Below are positions 1 to 8,561 of a stretch of 64,000 nt of DNA, one piece after another. Position numbers and translations under genes: made by a program. The notes under the pieces were generated by a model that had not been told where the DNA came from, did no database searches, and worked only from the letters and a program-made list of their open reading frames with translations. Within the stretch, counting starts at the first letter, position 1. Each line of letters starts with the position of its first letter. Source of the DNA: Chengkuizengella marina. Its GTDB lineage: Bacteria; Bacillota; Bacilli; Paenibacillales; KCTC-33759. The stretch covers positions 116,087 to 180,086 of the forward strand of contig NZ_SIJB01000030.1 in assembly GCF_009910845.1 (NCBI RefSeq). The letters are read 5' to 3'.

Positions 1-811
1 TTTAAGCTGGTCAGCTTCCACAGATGATGAAGGGGTTACAGGCTATACTGTTTCATATCACTTAGACTCTGTAGAAGTAACAGGAACAACCGTAAGTATT
101 AACGGATTAACAGCAGATACAACGTATACTTTCACTGTCATAGCAAAGGATGCAGCTGGAAACATATCAGATGAAGCTTCCATTCAGGTAACAACGGATG
201 GACCAAACAGTTGTCCTTATCCAGCTTGGGATGAGAATACAGAATATGTTGGTGGTGTGAGAGTAACCTACAACGGGAAGGTCTACGAGTCTAAATGGTG
301 GACAGCAGGAGAATTTCCTGATCAAAGTGGAGAATGGGGCGTGTGGAAATATATTAGTACCTGTGATGGTGGCGGAGGTGAAATAGATCATGAAGCACCA
401 AGCATTCCAAGTAATCTCCAAGTTACAGGAAAAAGTTCAAATAGTGTAAGTTTAGCTTGGGATGCTTCTACAGATAATGTGGGTGTAACAGGATACATGA
501 TCACATATGATATAGGCAGTGTAGAGGTAACAAATACAACAACAACCATCAATGGATTAAGTGCTGAAACAACGTATACTTTTACAGTGACAGCAAAGGA
601 TGCAGCGGGCAATGAATCAGATGGGGTATCCATTCAAGCGACTACAGATGAAGGTGATCCATCGGGTGTTGAGCCTTGGGAAGCTGGAGTTAGTTACAGT
701 ATAAATGATGAGGTCACCTATAATGGAAGCATTTATTATTGTATACAAGCTCATACTTCACAAATAGGTTGGGAACCGCCTAATGTACCTGCTTTATGGG
801 GATTAAAGTAA
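1..811 (+). CDS. Chitinase C-terminal part (FnIII and chitin-binding modules), cut at left edge
   Basis: The frame beginning at base 2 is open from the window edge to the TAA at 809-811, so this is the 3' end of a larger gene. The visible 269 residues hold a fibronectin type III module, a CBM5/12-type chitin-binding module (starting CPYPAWDENTEY, with the WW pair in YESKWWT), a second FnIII module and a terminal short CBM5/12 module (WETGV-like start, GWEPPNVPALW end). This order and most bases match the 3' end of the next gene at about 2670-3482, so the missing part is probably a GH18 catalytic domain. That last point is inference from the neighbour. The product should be secreted and bind chitin. 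Confidence 0.85.
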   Translation, partial: LSWSASTDDEGVTGYTVSYHLDSVEVTGTTVSINGLTADTTYTFTVIAKDAAGNISDEASIQVTTDGPNSCPYPAWDENTEYVGGVRVTYNGKVYESKWWTAGEFPDQSGEWGVWKYISTCDGGGGEIDHEAPSIPSNLQVTGKSSNSVSLAWDASTDNVGVTGYMITYDIGSVEVTNTTTTINGLSAETTYTFTVTAKDAAGNESDGVSIQATTDEGDPSGVEPWEAGVSYSINDEVTYNGSIYYCIQAHTSQIGWEPPNVPALWGLK

Positions 812-974
812 ATACTTCTAGCATTTTTACTAGCAATTCTTTCTATTTATTAACGTGGTAGGTAGTTTAATTTTTACTATATATTTGGCTTGTTAAAGCA
901 TTTATTCTATTAGATTAAAACAATACTAGAGTTAAAAAGATATTGATTGATTTTTAATACGAGGAGGAACAAAT

Positions 975-3482
975 ATGATTTTAAAAAGAAAGTCTATTAA
1001 AAAATCATTTATTTTGCTATTCATTATTACACTATTATTTTCTCTGTTTCAATTTCATGTTTTTAATATAGAAAAGGTAGAAGCTAATTCTGATTATAAA
1101 ATTGTTGGTTATTATCCTTCCTGGGGTGCCTATGGGCGTAATTATCAAGTTTGGGACATGGATGTCTCAAAGGTGACACATATTAACTATGCTTTTGCTG
1201 ATATTTGCTGGGACGGAAGACATGGCAATCCTGATCCCACAGGTCCTAATCCTACTACATGGACTTGTCAGGATGAAAATGGAACGATAGATGTACCGAA
1301 CGGTTCAATTGTGTTAGGGGACCCATGGATTGATGTTCAAAAAAGTAATCCTGGGGATACTTGGGATGAACCGATTAAAGGGAACATCAAACAGTTAAAT
1401 CTATTAAAAGAACAACATCCTCATTTGAAAACGATGATTTCTGTCGGCGGATGGACTTGGTCTAATCGTTTTTCTGATGCTGCAGCTAGTCAAATCACTC
1501 GAGAGAATTTTGCTAATTCGGCAGTAGATTTTCTAAGAAAGTATCAATTTGATGGTGTTGATTTAGATTGGGAATATCCGGTTAGTGGTGGTTTACCAGG
1601 GAATAGTACTCGTTCAGAGGATAAACAAAACTATACATTATTATTACAAGAAGTACGTGAAAAACTAGATATTGCAGGAGCTGAAGATGGCAAATATTAT
1701 TCTCTCACTATCGCTTCAGGAGCAGGACCAACTTATGCTCAGAATACAGAGCTTGATAAAATAGCAAATGTTGTAGATTGGATTAATATCATGACTTATG
1801 ACTTTAATGGAGGATGGCAAACGATTAGTGCCCATAACTCACCATTGTATTTTGACCCAGCAGCAGCCAGTTCAAATGTGCCAAACGCTGCTGAATTTAA
1901 TATTGAGGCAGGTGTTCAAGGTCATATAAATGCTGGAGTACCCTCACAAAAAATCGTAATAGGAACGCCATTTTATGGGCGAGGCTGGAGTAGTTGTTTA
2001 TCAGACAATAACGGAGAATATCAAAACTGTTCTTCTGCAAATGATGGAACTTGGGAGAATGGGGTTTGGGACTATACTGATTTAGAAGACAACTATATCA
2101 ATAAAAATGGTTATGTACGTTATTGGAATGATGTAGCTAAAGTACCTTTTTTATATAACGCTTCCAATGGTAACTTTATTACTTATGATGATGTGAAATC
2201 TTTCGGTTATAAAACAGATTTTATAAAATCAAATGGACTAGGTGGAGCCATGTTCTGGGAGTTTAGTGGGGATCGGAACAAGGTCTTATTAAATAAGTTA
2301 ACAAGTGATTTAGATAGTGGTGGGGTGCCTGATAACGAAGCACCAACTGTACCAAGTAACCTACGAGTAACAGGAAAAACATCAAGTAGTATAAGTTTGG
2401 CTTGGGATGCTTCAACAGATAATGTAGGAGTAACAGGATACATTATAACCTATGGTAATACTTCAATAAATGTAGGTAGTTTAAATGCAACCATTGGTGG
2501 TCTTGCTCCAAATACATCCTACACTTTTACGGTAAAAGCGAAAGATGCAGCAGGTAATGTCTCGGGAGCAAGTAATGCAGTAACGGAATCAACGGATCAA
2601 TCTAATGATACTACGCCGCCAAGCGCTCCTGCAAATTTACAAGTCACTGCAAAAACTGCTTCAAGTGTTGATTTAAGTTGGTCAGCTTCCACAGATGATG
2701 AAGGGGTGACAGGCTATATTGTTTCATATGATTTAGGTACTGTAGAAGTGACAGAACCTACTGTAAGTATTAGTGGATTAACAGCAGATACAACGTATAC
2801 TTTTACAGTGACAGCAAAAGATGGAGCGGGGAATATATCAGATGAAAGTTCAATACAGGTAACAACGGATGCACCAAACAGTTGTCCTTATCCAGCTTGG
2901 GATGAGAATACAGAATATGTTGGTGGTGTGAGAGTAACCTACAACGGGAAGGTCTACGAGTCTAAATGGTGGACAGTGGGAGAATTTCCTGATCAAAGTG
3001 GAGAATGGGGAGTATGGAAATATATTAGTACCTGTGATGGTGACGGAGGTGAAATAGATCATGAAGCACCAAGTATTCCAAGCAATCTCCAAGTTACAGA
3101 AAAAAGTTCAAATAGTGTAAGTTTAGGATGGGATGCTTCAACAGATAATGTGGGTGTAACAGGATATACAATCACATATGATTTAGGCAGTGTAGAAGTA
3201 ACAAATACTACGACAACTATCAATGGATTAAGTGCTGAAACAACGTACACTTTTACAGTCACGGCAAAGGATGGAGCAGGAAATGAGTCAGAAGGGGCGT
3301 CCATTCAAGCCACAACAGATGCAGATGATCCATCGAGTGCTGATCCATGGGAAACAGGGGTTAGTTACAGTGTAAATGATGAGGTCACTTATAATGGGAA
3401 CACCTATTATTGTATACAAGCTCATACTTCACAAATAGGTTGGGAACCGCCAAATGTACCTGCATTATGGGGGTTAAAATAA
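975..3482 (+). CDS. Secreted GH18 chitinase with three FnIII and two chitin-binding modules
   Basis: An 835-residue secreted enzyme that hydrolyses chitin. A basic, hydrophobic signal peptide occupies about residues 1-38 (processing near VEANS). The GH18 domain spans about 40-450 and carries SVGGW and the signature DGVDLDWE at 193-200, with Glu200 the expected proton donor. Three FnIII modules follow at about 452-540, 548-635 and 697-785. A CBM5/12 module lies at about 638-692 and a short terminal one at 789-835. The start is fixed by GAGGAGG a few bases upstream. It lies 163 bp after a near-identical 3' gene end, so the pair looks like a tandem duplication. A hairpin terminator follows. Family assignment is firm; endo or exo action cannot be told. 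Confidence 0.93.
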   Translation: MILKRKSIKKSFILLFIITLLFSLFQFHVFNIEKVEANSDYKIVGYYPSWGAYGRNYQVWDMDVSKVTHINYAFADICWDGRHGNPDPTGPNPTTWTCQDENGTIDVPNGSIVLGDPWIDVQKSNPGDTWDEPIKGNIKQLNLLKEQHPHLKTMISVGGWTWSNRFSDAAASQITRENFANSAVDFLRKYQFDGVDLDWEYPVSGGLPGNSTRSEDKQNYTLLLQEVREKLDIAGAEDGKYYSLTIASGAGPTYAQNTELDKIANVVDWINIMTYDFNGGWQTISAHNSPLYFDPAAASSNVPNAAEFNIEAGVQGHINAGVPSQKIVIGTPFYGRGWSSCLSDNNGEYQNCSSANDGTWENGVWDYTDLEDNYINKNGYVRYWNDVAKVPFLYNASNGNFITYDDVKSFGYKTDFIKSNGLGGAMFWEFSGDRNKVLLNKLTSDLDSGGVPDNEAPTVPSNLRVTGKTSSSISLAWDASTDNVGVTGYIITYGNTSINVGSLNATIGGLAPNTSYTFTVKAKDAAGNVSGASNAVTESTDQSNDTTPPSAPANLQVTAKTASSVDLSWSASTDDEGVTGYIVSYDLGTVEVTEPTVSISGLTADTTYTFTVTAKDGAGNISDESSIQVTTDAPNSCPYPAWDENTEYVGGVRVTYNGKVYESKWWTVGEFPDQSGEWGVWKYISTCDGDGGEIDHEAPSIPSNLQVTEKSSNSVSLGWDASTDNVGVTGYTITYDLGSVEVTNTTTTINGLSAETTYTFTVTAKDGAGNESEGASIQATTDADDPSSADPWETGVSYSVNDEVTYNGNTYYCIQAHTSQIGWEPPNVPALWGLK

Positions 3483-3526
3483 TAACATAATTATCAATCA
3501 AAAATAGAGATTCCAAAAAAATAGCT

Positions 3527-3576
3527 AAAGCACCTTCAAAAATCACTTCTGTGGTGGAAATTGGGGTGCTTTTATT
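3527..3576 (+). terminator. Rho-independent terminator after chitinase
   Basis: Arms AAAGCACC (3527-3534) and GGTGCTTT (3565-3572) flank a loop with an inner CAC/GTG pairing, followed by a T-rich stretch. It lies 45 bp after the chitinase stop. Confidence 0.75.
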
Positions 3577-3679
3577 TTACTTTTCGAGGAGTTACTTGTT
3601 CAATTTTCCAAAAGGAAATCCCTTTTTATTGTAGAATTAGTTTATAATTAAATCTATCATCAGCTTAAAGGAGATAAAA

Positions 3680-4579
3680 ATGACAGGAAATAATCACATA
3701 GAAGATCAAGAAAATTCTATTTTAATCATTGATAGCTTTGCATTATTATTTAGAGGTTTTTACGCTACTGCAGTCACTGGAAACTATATGAGAAACTCTC
3801 AAGGTCTTTATACAAATGGTTTATATCAGTTTACTAGATATATGCTAGATGCCATTGAGAGATTTAAACCTACCCATGTAATTTGTGCTTTTGATATGGG
3901 AGAAAAAACGTTCCGCAACGACATGTATTCAGATTATAAAGCAAACCGAGGAGCTCCACCAGAAGAACTCGTTCCACAATTTGGTAAGCTGTGGGAATTA
4001 GTAGAAGCATTTGAAATCCCTTGTATGGGGAAGGTTGGTTATGAAGCAGATGACATGATCGGATCTATTGCTAAATACTATTCGAATCAAGGGATAGAGA
4101 TAAATGTTTTAACAGGGGATAAAGATACTTTACAATTAATCAATGAAAAAACGAATGTTACACTTATGAAAAAAGGATTCGGTAATTACTTAACAATTGG
4201 TATGGATAATTTTAAGGAAGAAACAGGTGTAACCTATCCATATCAAATTATTGAAATGAAAGGATTAATGGGGGATGCGTCAGATAATATTCCTGGATGT
4301 CCTAAAGTAGGTCCCAAAACTGCAATCAAATTAATTGATGAGTTTGAAAATATAAATCAATTGTTTGAAAACATAGATCAAGTTAAAGGTAAGTTACAAG
4401 AAAGATTGTTAGAAAATAAGGAATTAATTTATTTATCAAGGGAATTAGCAACGATTCATACAGATGTTACATTCCAATGCCATTTAGATGACTGTACTTA
4501 TGTGATTAATCAAGAGAAACTTATTCATAAATTAAAAGAATTTGAGTTTAAATCTTTAATAAGAAAGTTTGCAGTCTAA
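3680..4579 (+). CDS. ypcP: 5'-3' exonuclease (PolI N-terminal-like, YpcP type)
   Basis: A 299-residue stand-alone 5' nuclease related to the N-terminal domain of DNA polymerase I. Such proteins degrade 5' flaps and RNA primers. The PIN-like metal-binding core is visible: LIIDSFALLFRGFYA near residue 15, VICAFDMGEKTFR near 73, GYEADDMIGS near 118, VLTGDKDTLQL near 140 and GLMGDASDNIPGCPKVGPKTA near 196 (5'-3' exonuclease helix-hairpin-helix). The acidic residues expected to bind two metals are present in these motifs. Length matches Bacillus YpcP. AAAGGAG sits correctly before the ATG. A terminator with 12-bp arms follows. Confidence 0.9.
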   Translation: MTGNNHIEDQENSILIIDSFALLFRGFYATAVTGNYMRNSQGLYTNGLYQFTRYMLDAIERFKPTHVICAFDMGEKTFRNDMYSDYKANRGAPPEELVPQFGKLWELVEAFEIPCMGKVGYEADDMIGSIAKYYSNQGIEINVLTGDKDTLQLINEKTNVTLMKKGFGNYLTIGMDNFKEETGVTYPYQIIEMKGLMGDASDNIPGCPKVGPKTAIKLIDEFENINQLFENIDQVKGKLQERLLENKELIYLSRELATIHTDVTFQCHLDDCTYVINQEKLIHKLKEFEFKSLIRKFAV

Positions 4580-4603
4580 ATATTATTGATTTTATTAATT
4601 TAT

Positions 4604-4657
4604 ACCCACAAAAGTATTCGGACTATGCATCATCAAATTTTGTTCACTTTTGTGGGT
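4604..4657. terminator. Terminator between convergent genes
   Basis: Perfect 12-bp arms ACCCACAAAAGT (4604-4615) and ACTTTTGTGGGT (4646-4657) lie between the exonuclease and the convergent minus-strand small gene. T-rich sequence follows on the plus strand. It can serve both directions. Confidence 0.75.
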
Positions 4658-4917
4658 TATTCGTCATGAGTAGCATGTCCAGGTGGATCTTGTCGAGGAA
4701 GCCCCTCATGCAACTCCCGGTTTTCATAAGTGAATCGGTTAGGAGGTCGTTGGTCTTCTCTCCAAGGAGAGCTTTTTCCTAAAGATTCACTTAATAAATC
4801 CATACCATAAGCCCCTTCTGGAAATTCTTCAGCTGTTAAATCATTGCGCTGAGATTCTACTGTTTTTAGATCTGTAAATTTACTTTTTCTTTCTTTTTGA
4901 AATGGTTTATTATTCAT
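4657..4917 (-). CDS. Conserved hypothetical protein, 86 aa, hydrophilic
   Basis: An 86-residue, highly polar protein without signal peptide or membrane segment. The central stretch with TVESQRNDLTAEEFPEGAYG and a later SPWREDQRPPNRF look like a conserved family of small cytosolic proteins in Bacillales, but I cannot name a function. GGGAGG (minus strand, complement of 4925-4930) is spaced 7 nt from the ATG, so the start is firm. That ribosome site is embedded in a long hairpin (see the regulatory entry at 4923-4977). It follows the DUF3055-like gene on the same strand by 139 bp. Confidence 0.7.
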   Translation of the reverse strand: MNNKPFQKERKSKFTDLKTVESQRNDLTAEEFPEGAYGMDLLSESLGKSSPWREDQRPPNRFTYENRELHEGLPRQDPPGHATHDE

Positions 4918-4922
4918 GAAAA

Positions 4923-4977
4923 AACCTCCCAGGAAAGATGTGATCGTATTGTCACATTATTTTTCCCTTGGAGGTTT
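4923..4977 (-). promoter_or_regulatory. Stem-loop enclosing the ribosome-binding site of the 86-aa gene
   Basis: Read on the minus strand, AAACCTCC pairs with GGAGGTTT, the stem continues through GGGAAA/TTTCC, and an inner ATGTGA/TCACAT pair closes it. The 3' arm contains the Shine-Dalgarno GGGAGG and runs into six T residues just before the ATG. It may be the terminator of the upstream DUF3055-like gene, a structure hiding the ribosome site, or both. I judged pairing by eye only. Confidence 0.55.
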
Positions 4978-5056
4978 GTTCTATTCGTAATATTCACCTT
5001 GGAAATAAAAAATATATAGATTTAACTCCCATCTAACTTATATACATTAGATTGGA

Positions 5057-5359
5057 TTATAGGTCAGAAAAATTAACAACACCTACGACAAGGTCTAAAA
5101 AGGCACGCAGCTCTATTCCTTCTTCTTCATTTAATTGATATACATGCTCTAAATAACCTTCTTCCTCTAAATCATCAGGACCAAGAATTGCGGTTTTACC
5201 TGATTGTAAATCGGCAACTAATTTTTTACCGTAAAATCTTCCTGTTGTTGTAATAGCTAAGTCATATCGCTTTAAGCTTTGCTCCCCAACAAATGTAACA
5301 AAGCGTGTTGATGTTTCTTCAGTGCTATCTGATAGAAAATCAAATGAAATATCAGACAT
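5057..5359 (-). CDS. DUF3055-like small protein, 100 aa
   Basis: A 100-residue acidic soluble protein. The core with TRFVTFVGEQSLKRYDLAI, GRFYGKKLVADLQSGKTAILGPDDLEEEGYLEHVYQL resembles the DUF3055 family of Bacillales; I recall the pattern but could not search it. No catalytic motif is evident and the function is unknown. GAGGTG lies at normal distance before the ATG. The gene points the same way as the 86-aa gene downstream, so they may be co-transcribed in part. Confidence 0.6.
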   Translation of the reverse strand: MSDISFDFLSDSTEETSTRFVTFVGEQSLKRYDLAITTTGRFYGKKLVADLQSGKTAILGPDDLEEEGYLEHVYQLNEEEGIELRAFLDLVVGVVNFSDL

Positions 5360-5406
5360 GTGATCACCTCTTTTACTGTATATATGTTCTTTTATATTAC
5401 AACATA

Positions 5407-5871
5407 TTATACAAATACTAAAGGTTTAAGTATCATCAATACAAAAATGAATAATATTAGTGTTGTACTAATATAAAAAAGTAAGTTTACTTGACTTCGC
5501 ATTAATATGATTTCAAATGGCAATTTGATTTCATTATTATTATTTGGATCAAACAACCATGAAGCTATTTTTTTCTGCCTCGGCGCTATGAAACCCAATA
5601 AAATGACTTGAGCAATAAGATATAAAACTAAGGAACCAACTAACCATAGTTGAAAAAAAGTACCATAATCGTTTAAAAGTATAATTAAGAGTCCAGTTAA
5701 AACCGCAGTTAAACCGCCTATTTTTGGAAATAACAACAGTTTTTTTGCTATTTTCATGGAAAAACGAAGTTCCTGTACAGATTGCTCTTTCCTTAATAAT
5801 ATATGGATGAAAAAGATAGGACCCACCCCAATTACAGCGGATAACACATGTATTAATATTAAAAAACTCAT
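5407..5871 (-). CDS. DUF2269-type integral membrane protein
   Basis: A 154-residue protein with four predicted membrane spans at about 1-24, 46-68, 76-98 and 131-152. The N-terminal LILIHVLSAVIGVGPIFF and the arginine/lysine-rich loop APRQKKI near 108 are typical of the DUF2269 group, whose role is not known. GGAGGTG spaced well before the ATG supports the start. It stands alone between the DUF3055-like gene and a divergent HRDC gene. A second open frame over the same bases is a shadow. Confidence 0.7.
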   Translation of the reverse strand: MSFLILIHVLSAVIGVGPIFFIHILLRKEQSVQELRFSMKIAKKLLLFPKIGGLTAVLTGLLIILLNDYGTFFQLWLVGSLVLYLIAQVILLGFIAPRQKKIASWLFDPNNNNEIKLPFEIILMRSQVNLLFYISTTLILFIFVLMILKPLVFV

Positions 5872-6082
5872 TTTTCACCTCCACACATGATTTGTTTTAT
5901 GATTATGTAGTTGATATGATCACATGTTTTAAGTTAATTTAATCGTAAAGAAAAACAGTATTTATTTCAATATAAAATAACGTAGTTGTGAAATTACAAA
6001 AGAAAAATAATATTTAAGTCCTATTGATTACATTAGGGAAAATGATGTATCATTCAAAAAAAAGATGAAAAACATGAGGAAG

Positions 6083-6119
6083 CACCTCTTTTACAAACTT
6101 TGTAGAAGGGGTGTTTTTT
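6083..6119 (+). terminator. Terminator-like hairpin in the leader of the HRDC gene
   Basis: Fourteen-base arms (6083-6096 and 6100-6113, with three G-U pairs) around a 3-nt loop are followed by six T residues. No plus-strand gene lies upstream within the preceding 1.5 kb, and the next ATG is 35 nt downstream. It could be a leader attenuator or the end of a short non-coding RNA. Confidence 0.65.
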
Positions 6120-6153
6120 AGTTATATTGCCAGTTAGGGAAGGAAGTATAAAA

Positions 6154-6786
6154 ATGAAAGAAAATTTAGTTTACATGAATACGTTGAAAAAGGAATCAGA
6201 CGACAAAAATGAAAGTAATGTTGTTCAAGTTCATTTATTTGAACTCGAGTCATTTTGGCAAATGAAGGTCATAAATGAAAATGTGGAAACTGTGAAAGAC
6301 TTAACGATTGAAGAAAAAAGTTTAGAAGTTATTTTAGTACAATTAAGATTAAAATTTAAACAGTATATAAGGGAGGGTTATCTCCCGTTGTATGCTGACC
6401 ATTTTAATCATTCTAAGTCACTCTCTTCAAAAAATAAAAGGACTCAACTGCTGTATTTTTATAGTGAACAAATGGGAAATCATGAATTGTTTGAGCAATT
6501 GCGTGGATGGAGGAGGCAAGAGTCTGATAAATTAGAAAAGCCTCCTTATATTATTGCATCTAATCGAGTGTTAAAAATGTTAAGTACGTTTATTCCAAAA
6601 ACAAAAGAAGAGCTATTGCAAATTCCTGGACTTGCAACAGCTAAAGTTGATCAATTCGGTGATTCAATTTTAAATATAACGAATCAATTTGAACGTGTAA
6701 CTAAATTTCCTCTTATGTGGGTTGAAGAGCAAATAAATGTTCCGCAATTTGATGATTGGTTTTATAAAAAACAAATGATGAAGTAA
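6154..6786 (+). CDS. HRDC-domain protein
   Basis: A 210-residue protein whose C-terminal half (about 110-185) is an HRDC fold: LFEQLRGWRRQESDKLEKPPYIIASNRVLKMLSTFIPKTKEELLQIPGLATAKVDQFG. HRDC domains bind nucleic acid in RecQ helicases and RNase D, but here the catalytic domain is absent, so it probably acts as a small DNA- or RNA-binding accessory protein. The N-terminal 100 residues are unrecognised. An in-frame TTG at 6127 would add nine residues, but GGGAAGGAAG sits 8-10 nt before the ATG at 6154, so I prefer that start. A terminator-like hairpin precedes it. Confidence 0.8.
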   Translation: MKENLVYMNTLKKESDDKNESNVVQVHLFELESFWQMKVINENVETVKDLTIEEKSLEVILVQLRLKFKQYIREGYLPLYADHFNHSKSLSSKNKRTQLLYFYSEQMGNHELFEQLRGWRRQESDKLEKPPYIIASNRVLKMLSTFIPKTKEELLQIPGLATAKVDQFGDSILNITNQFERVTKFPLMWVEEQINVPQFDDWFYKKQMMK

Positions 6787-6793
6787 AACATGT

Positions 6794-8146
6794 TTAAAAA
6801 TAAGACATAAATAAGGTGGCTAAACCGAAATAAACGGTTAATGAAAAAATATCATTTAATGTTGTAATTAGTGGTCCTGAAGCGATAGCTGGGTCTACTT
6901 TAAACTGATATAGAATTAATGGAATAATGGTCCCTGCTAATGTACCTATAATCAGTGTTAAAAATAGTGAGGAACCAATAACGAAACTAAGCATTAAATT
7001 TCCCTGCCAAAAAAAGGAGATCAATGAAATGAGCATTCCACAAACCGTTCCAATGATAAGTCCAACACCAATTTCTCTAAACAATAATTTGAAAAATGAT
7101 GTTTTATCCAAGTGTTGAGTAGTTAGCCCACGAACAGCAATAGCTAAAGATTGAGTACCTGTGTTTCCTGTCATACCAGCAATCATAGGCATGAAAAAGG
7201 TTAATGCAACTACTTTTTCTAAAGTTCCTTCAAAATTTGAGATTACACTGCCTGATAATAACCCTAAAAATAATAGTAGAACTAACCATGGTAAACGACG
7301 CATAGAGGCAGTGATAGTACTTGTATTAAAATCAATGGATTTACCACTGGCAGATAATTTATGAATATCTTCATTTGCTTCTGTTATCATAACATCAATA
7401 ACATCATCAACAGTAATGATACCAGAGAGTCTTTGTTCTTCATCCACAACAGGAACAGCGATAAAGTCATATCTTTCAATAATTGTAGCCACATGTTCTT
7501 GATCCATAGTTACAGGTACAGAGATGACTCGGTTATACATAATATCCTTAATTGAATCTTCAATATCTGCCAATAGTAAATCCCTGTAAGATACTACACC
7601 AACTAATTTTTTATCTTCATCTAGTACATATAGATAGTAAATATTTTCTGCAATTTGGGCAAATGATTTTATTTTATCTATGGCTTCACGTACAGTATAA
7701 TAGCTGCGTATCCATACATATCGGTTTGTCATGATTCCACCTGCAGTTTCAGGCGGATATTGCATTAGATCTTGAACCGTTTTGGATTCTTCTTTTTGCA
7801 TGGAAGACAAAAATTCTTCCATTTTTTCTTCTGACAGCTCATTTAATAAATCAGCAAGGTCGTCATTTTCCATTAGATCCATAACCTTAGATGATCTTTC
7901 TATCCCCAAAGCTTGTAATATTTCTAATTGTAGTTCGCTTTCCAATTCTTGTATTAAAATAGCTAAATGTTTGGAGGATAAACACAAAATAAACTTTATT
8001 CTATGTTTATCTGGTAAAGCTTTGTAAAGTTCAGCAATATCATATGGCTGTAGTTCATCAAATAAATTTTGAACTTCCTCTTTTTTATAATCTTTAATAT
8101 ATTTAATGACTGTTAACAGAACATTTTCAATTTGTGAATGTTTCAT
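6794..8146 (-). CDS. mgtE: Magnesium transporter MgtE
   Basis: A 450-residue magnesium channel with the standard MgtE layout. The N-terminal superhelical domain (about 1-125, with PYDIAELYKALP and NDDLADLLNELSEEK) is followed by two CBS domains (about 130-255, PPETAGGIMTNRYVWI at the start). Five membrane spans lie at about 285-450, with the pore signature PMIAGMTGNTGTQSLAIAVRGL. In the known family the cytosolic domains sense Mg2+ and close the pore. AGGTG precedes the ATG. I looked for an M-box (ykoK) leader in the 170 bp upstream and did not see one. It ends 8 bp from the convergent HRDC gene. Confidence 0.95.
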   Translation of the reverse strand: MKHSQIENVLLTVIKYIKDYKKEEVQNLFDELQPYDIAELYKALPDKHRIKFILCLSSKHLAILIQELESELQLEILQALGIERSSKVMDLMENDDLADLLNELSEEKMEEFLSSMQKEESKTVQDLMQYPPETAGGIMTNRYVWIRSYYTVREAIDKIKSFAQIAENIYYLYVLDEDKKLVGVVSYRDLLLADIEDSIKDIMYNRVISVPVTMDQEHVATIIERYDFIAVPVVDEEQRLSGIITVDDVIDVMITEANEDIHKLSASGKSIDFNTSTITASMRRLPWLVLLLFLGLLSGSVISNFEGTLEKVVALTFFMPMIAGMTGNTGTQSLAIAVRGLTTQHLDKTSFFKLLFREIGVGLIIGTVCGMLISLISFFWQGNLMLSFVIGSSLFLTLIIGTLAGTIIPLILYQFKVDPAIASGPLITTLNDIFSLTVYFGLATLFMSYF

Positions 8147-8272
8147 TTATGTTATTCACCTAAATTCGTCAATATAATTGTAAATTGCCCCATAATGAAC
8201 AATAGCATAATCAAAATTTTAAATAAATAAAATTTAACACATTTTAATTTATTATATTTATTTTTTTTCTTC

Positions 8273-8301
8273 TTGACTCAAATACTTTTTTCAATTAAAG
8301 T
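8273..8301 (+). promoter_or_regulatory. Probable sigma-A promoter of the metA S-box transcript
   Basis: TTGACT (8273-8278) and TAAAGT (8296-8301) are separated by 17 bp and lie about 25 bp ahead of the S-box. The -10 box is imperfect. Confidence 0.5.
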
Positions 8302-8325
8302 AATAATAATTAAATAATCGTGAAA

Positions 8326-8443
8326 CTCTTATCAAGAGCAGGTGGAGGGACTGGCCCGATGAAACCCGGCAACCGGCATTTTTTAAAATAATTTTGCACG
8401 GTGCTAATTCTTGCAGAAGTGTACCTTCTGAGAGATGAGAGAG
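8326..8443 (+). ncRNA. SAM-I (S-box) riboswitch
   Basis: The class I S-adenosylmethionine riboswitch is recognisable from CTCTTATCAAGAG, the core AGAGCAGGTGGAGGGACTGG, CCCGATGAAACCCGGCAACC and the closing AGAGATGAGAG. It lies upstream of metA and is followed by a strong terminator. In the known mechanism, SAM binding favours the terminator and shuts off methionine synthesis genes. Confidence 0.95.
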
Positions 8444-8464
8444 GATATCATTGTATAATGATAT

Positions 8465-8503
8465 AAAAAACCTTTCTCAGTAAGCAGTGAGAAAGGTTTT
8501 TTT
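8465..8503 (+). terminator. S-box expression-platform terminator
   Basis: AAAAAACCTTTCTCA pairs with TGAGAAAGGTTTTTT (8488 onward) around an 8-nt loop and ends in a T run. It lies between the S-box aptamer and metA and is expected to form when SAM is bound. Confidence 0.9.
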
Positions 8504-8561
8504 CTAACTACTCTGATGAGTTTTATGATTGATACATTCAAACTAAAGGAGTGAAGTTAAG

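Noticed and set aside
5549..5884. 111-aa minus-strand frame overlapping the DUF2269 gene
   Set aside because: It lies in another frame of a well-supported membrane protein gene and has a frame-shadow composition.
8147..8272. Possible M-box riboswitch upstream of mgtE
   Set aside because: The space is AT-rich and lacks the conserved M-box core; the structured RNA next to it is the S-box on the other strand for metA.
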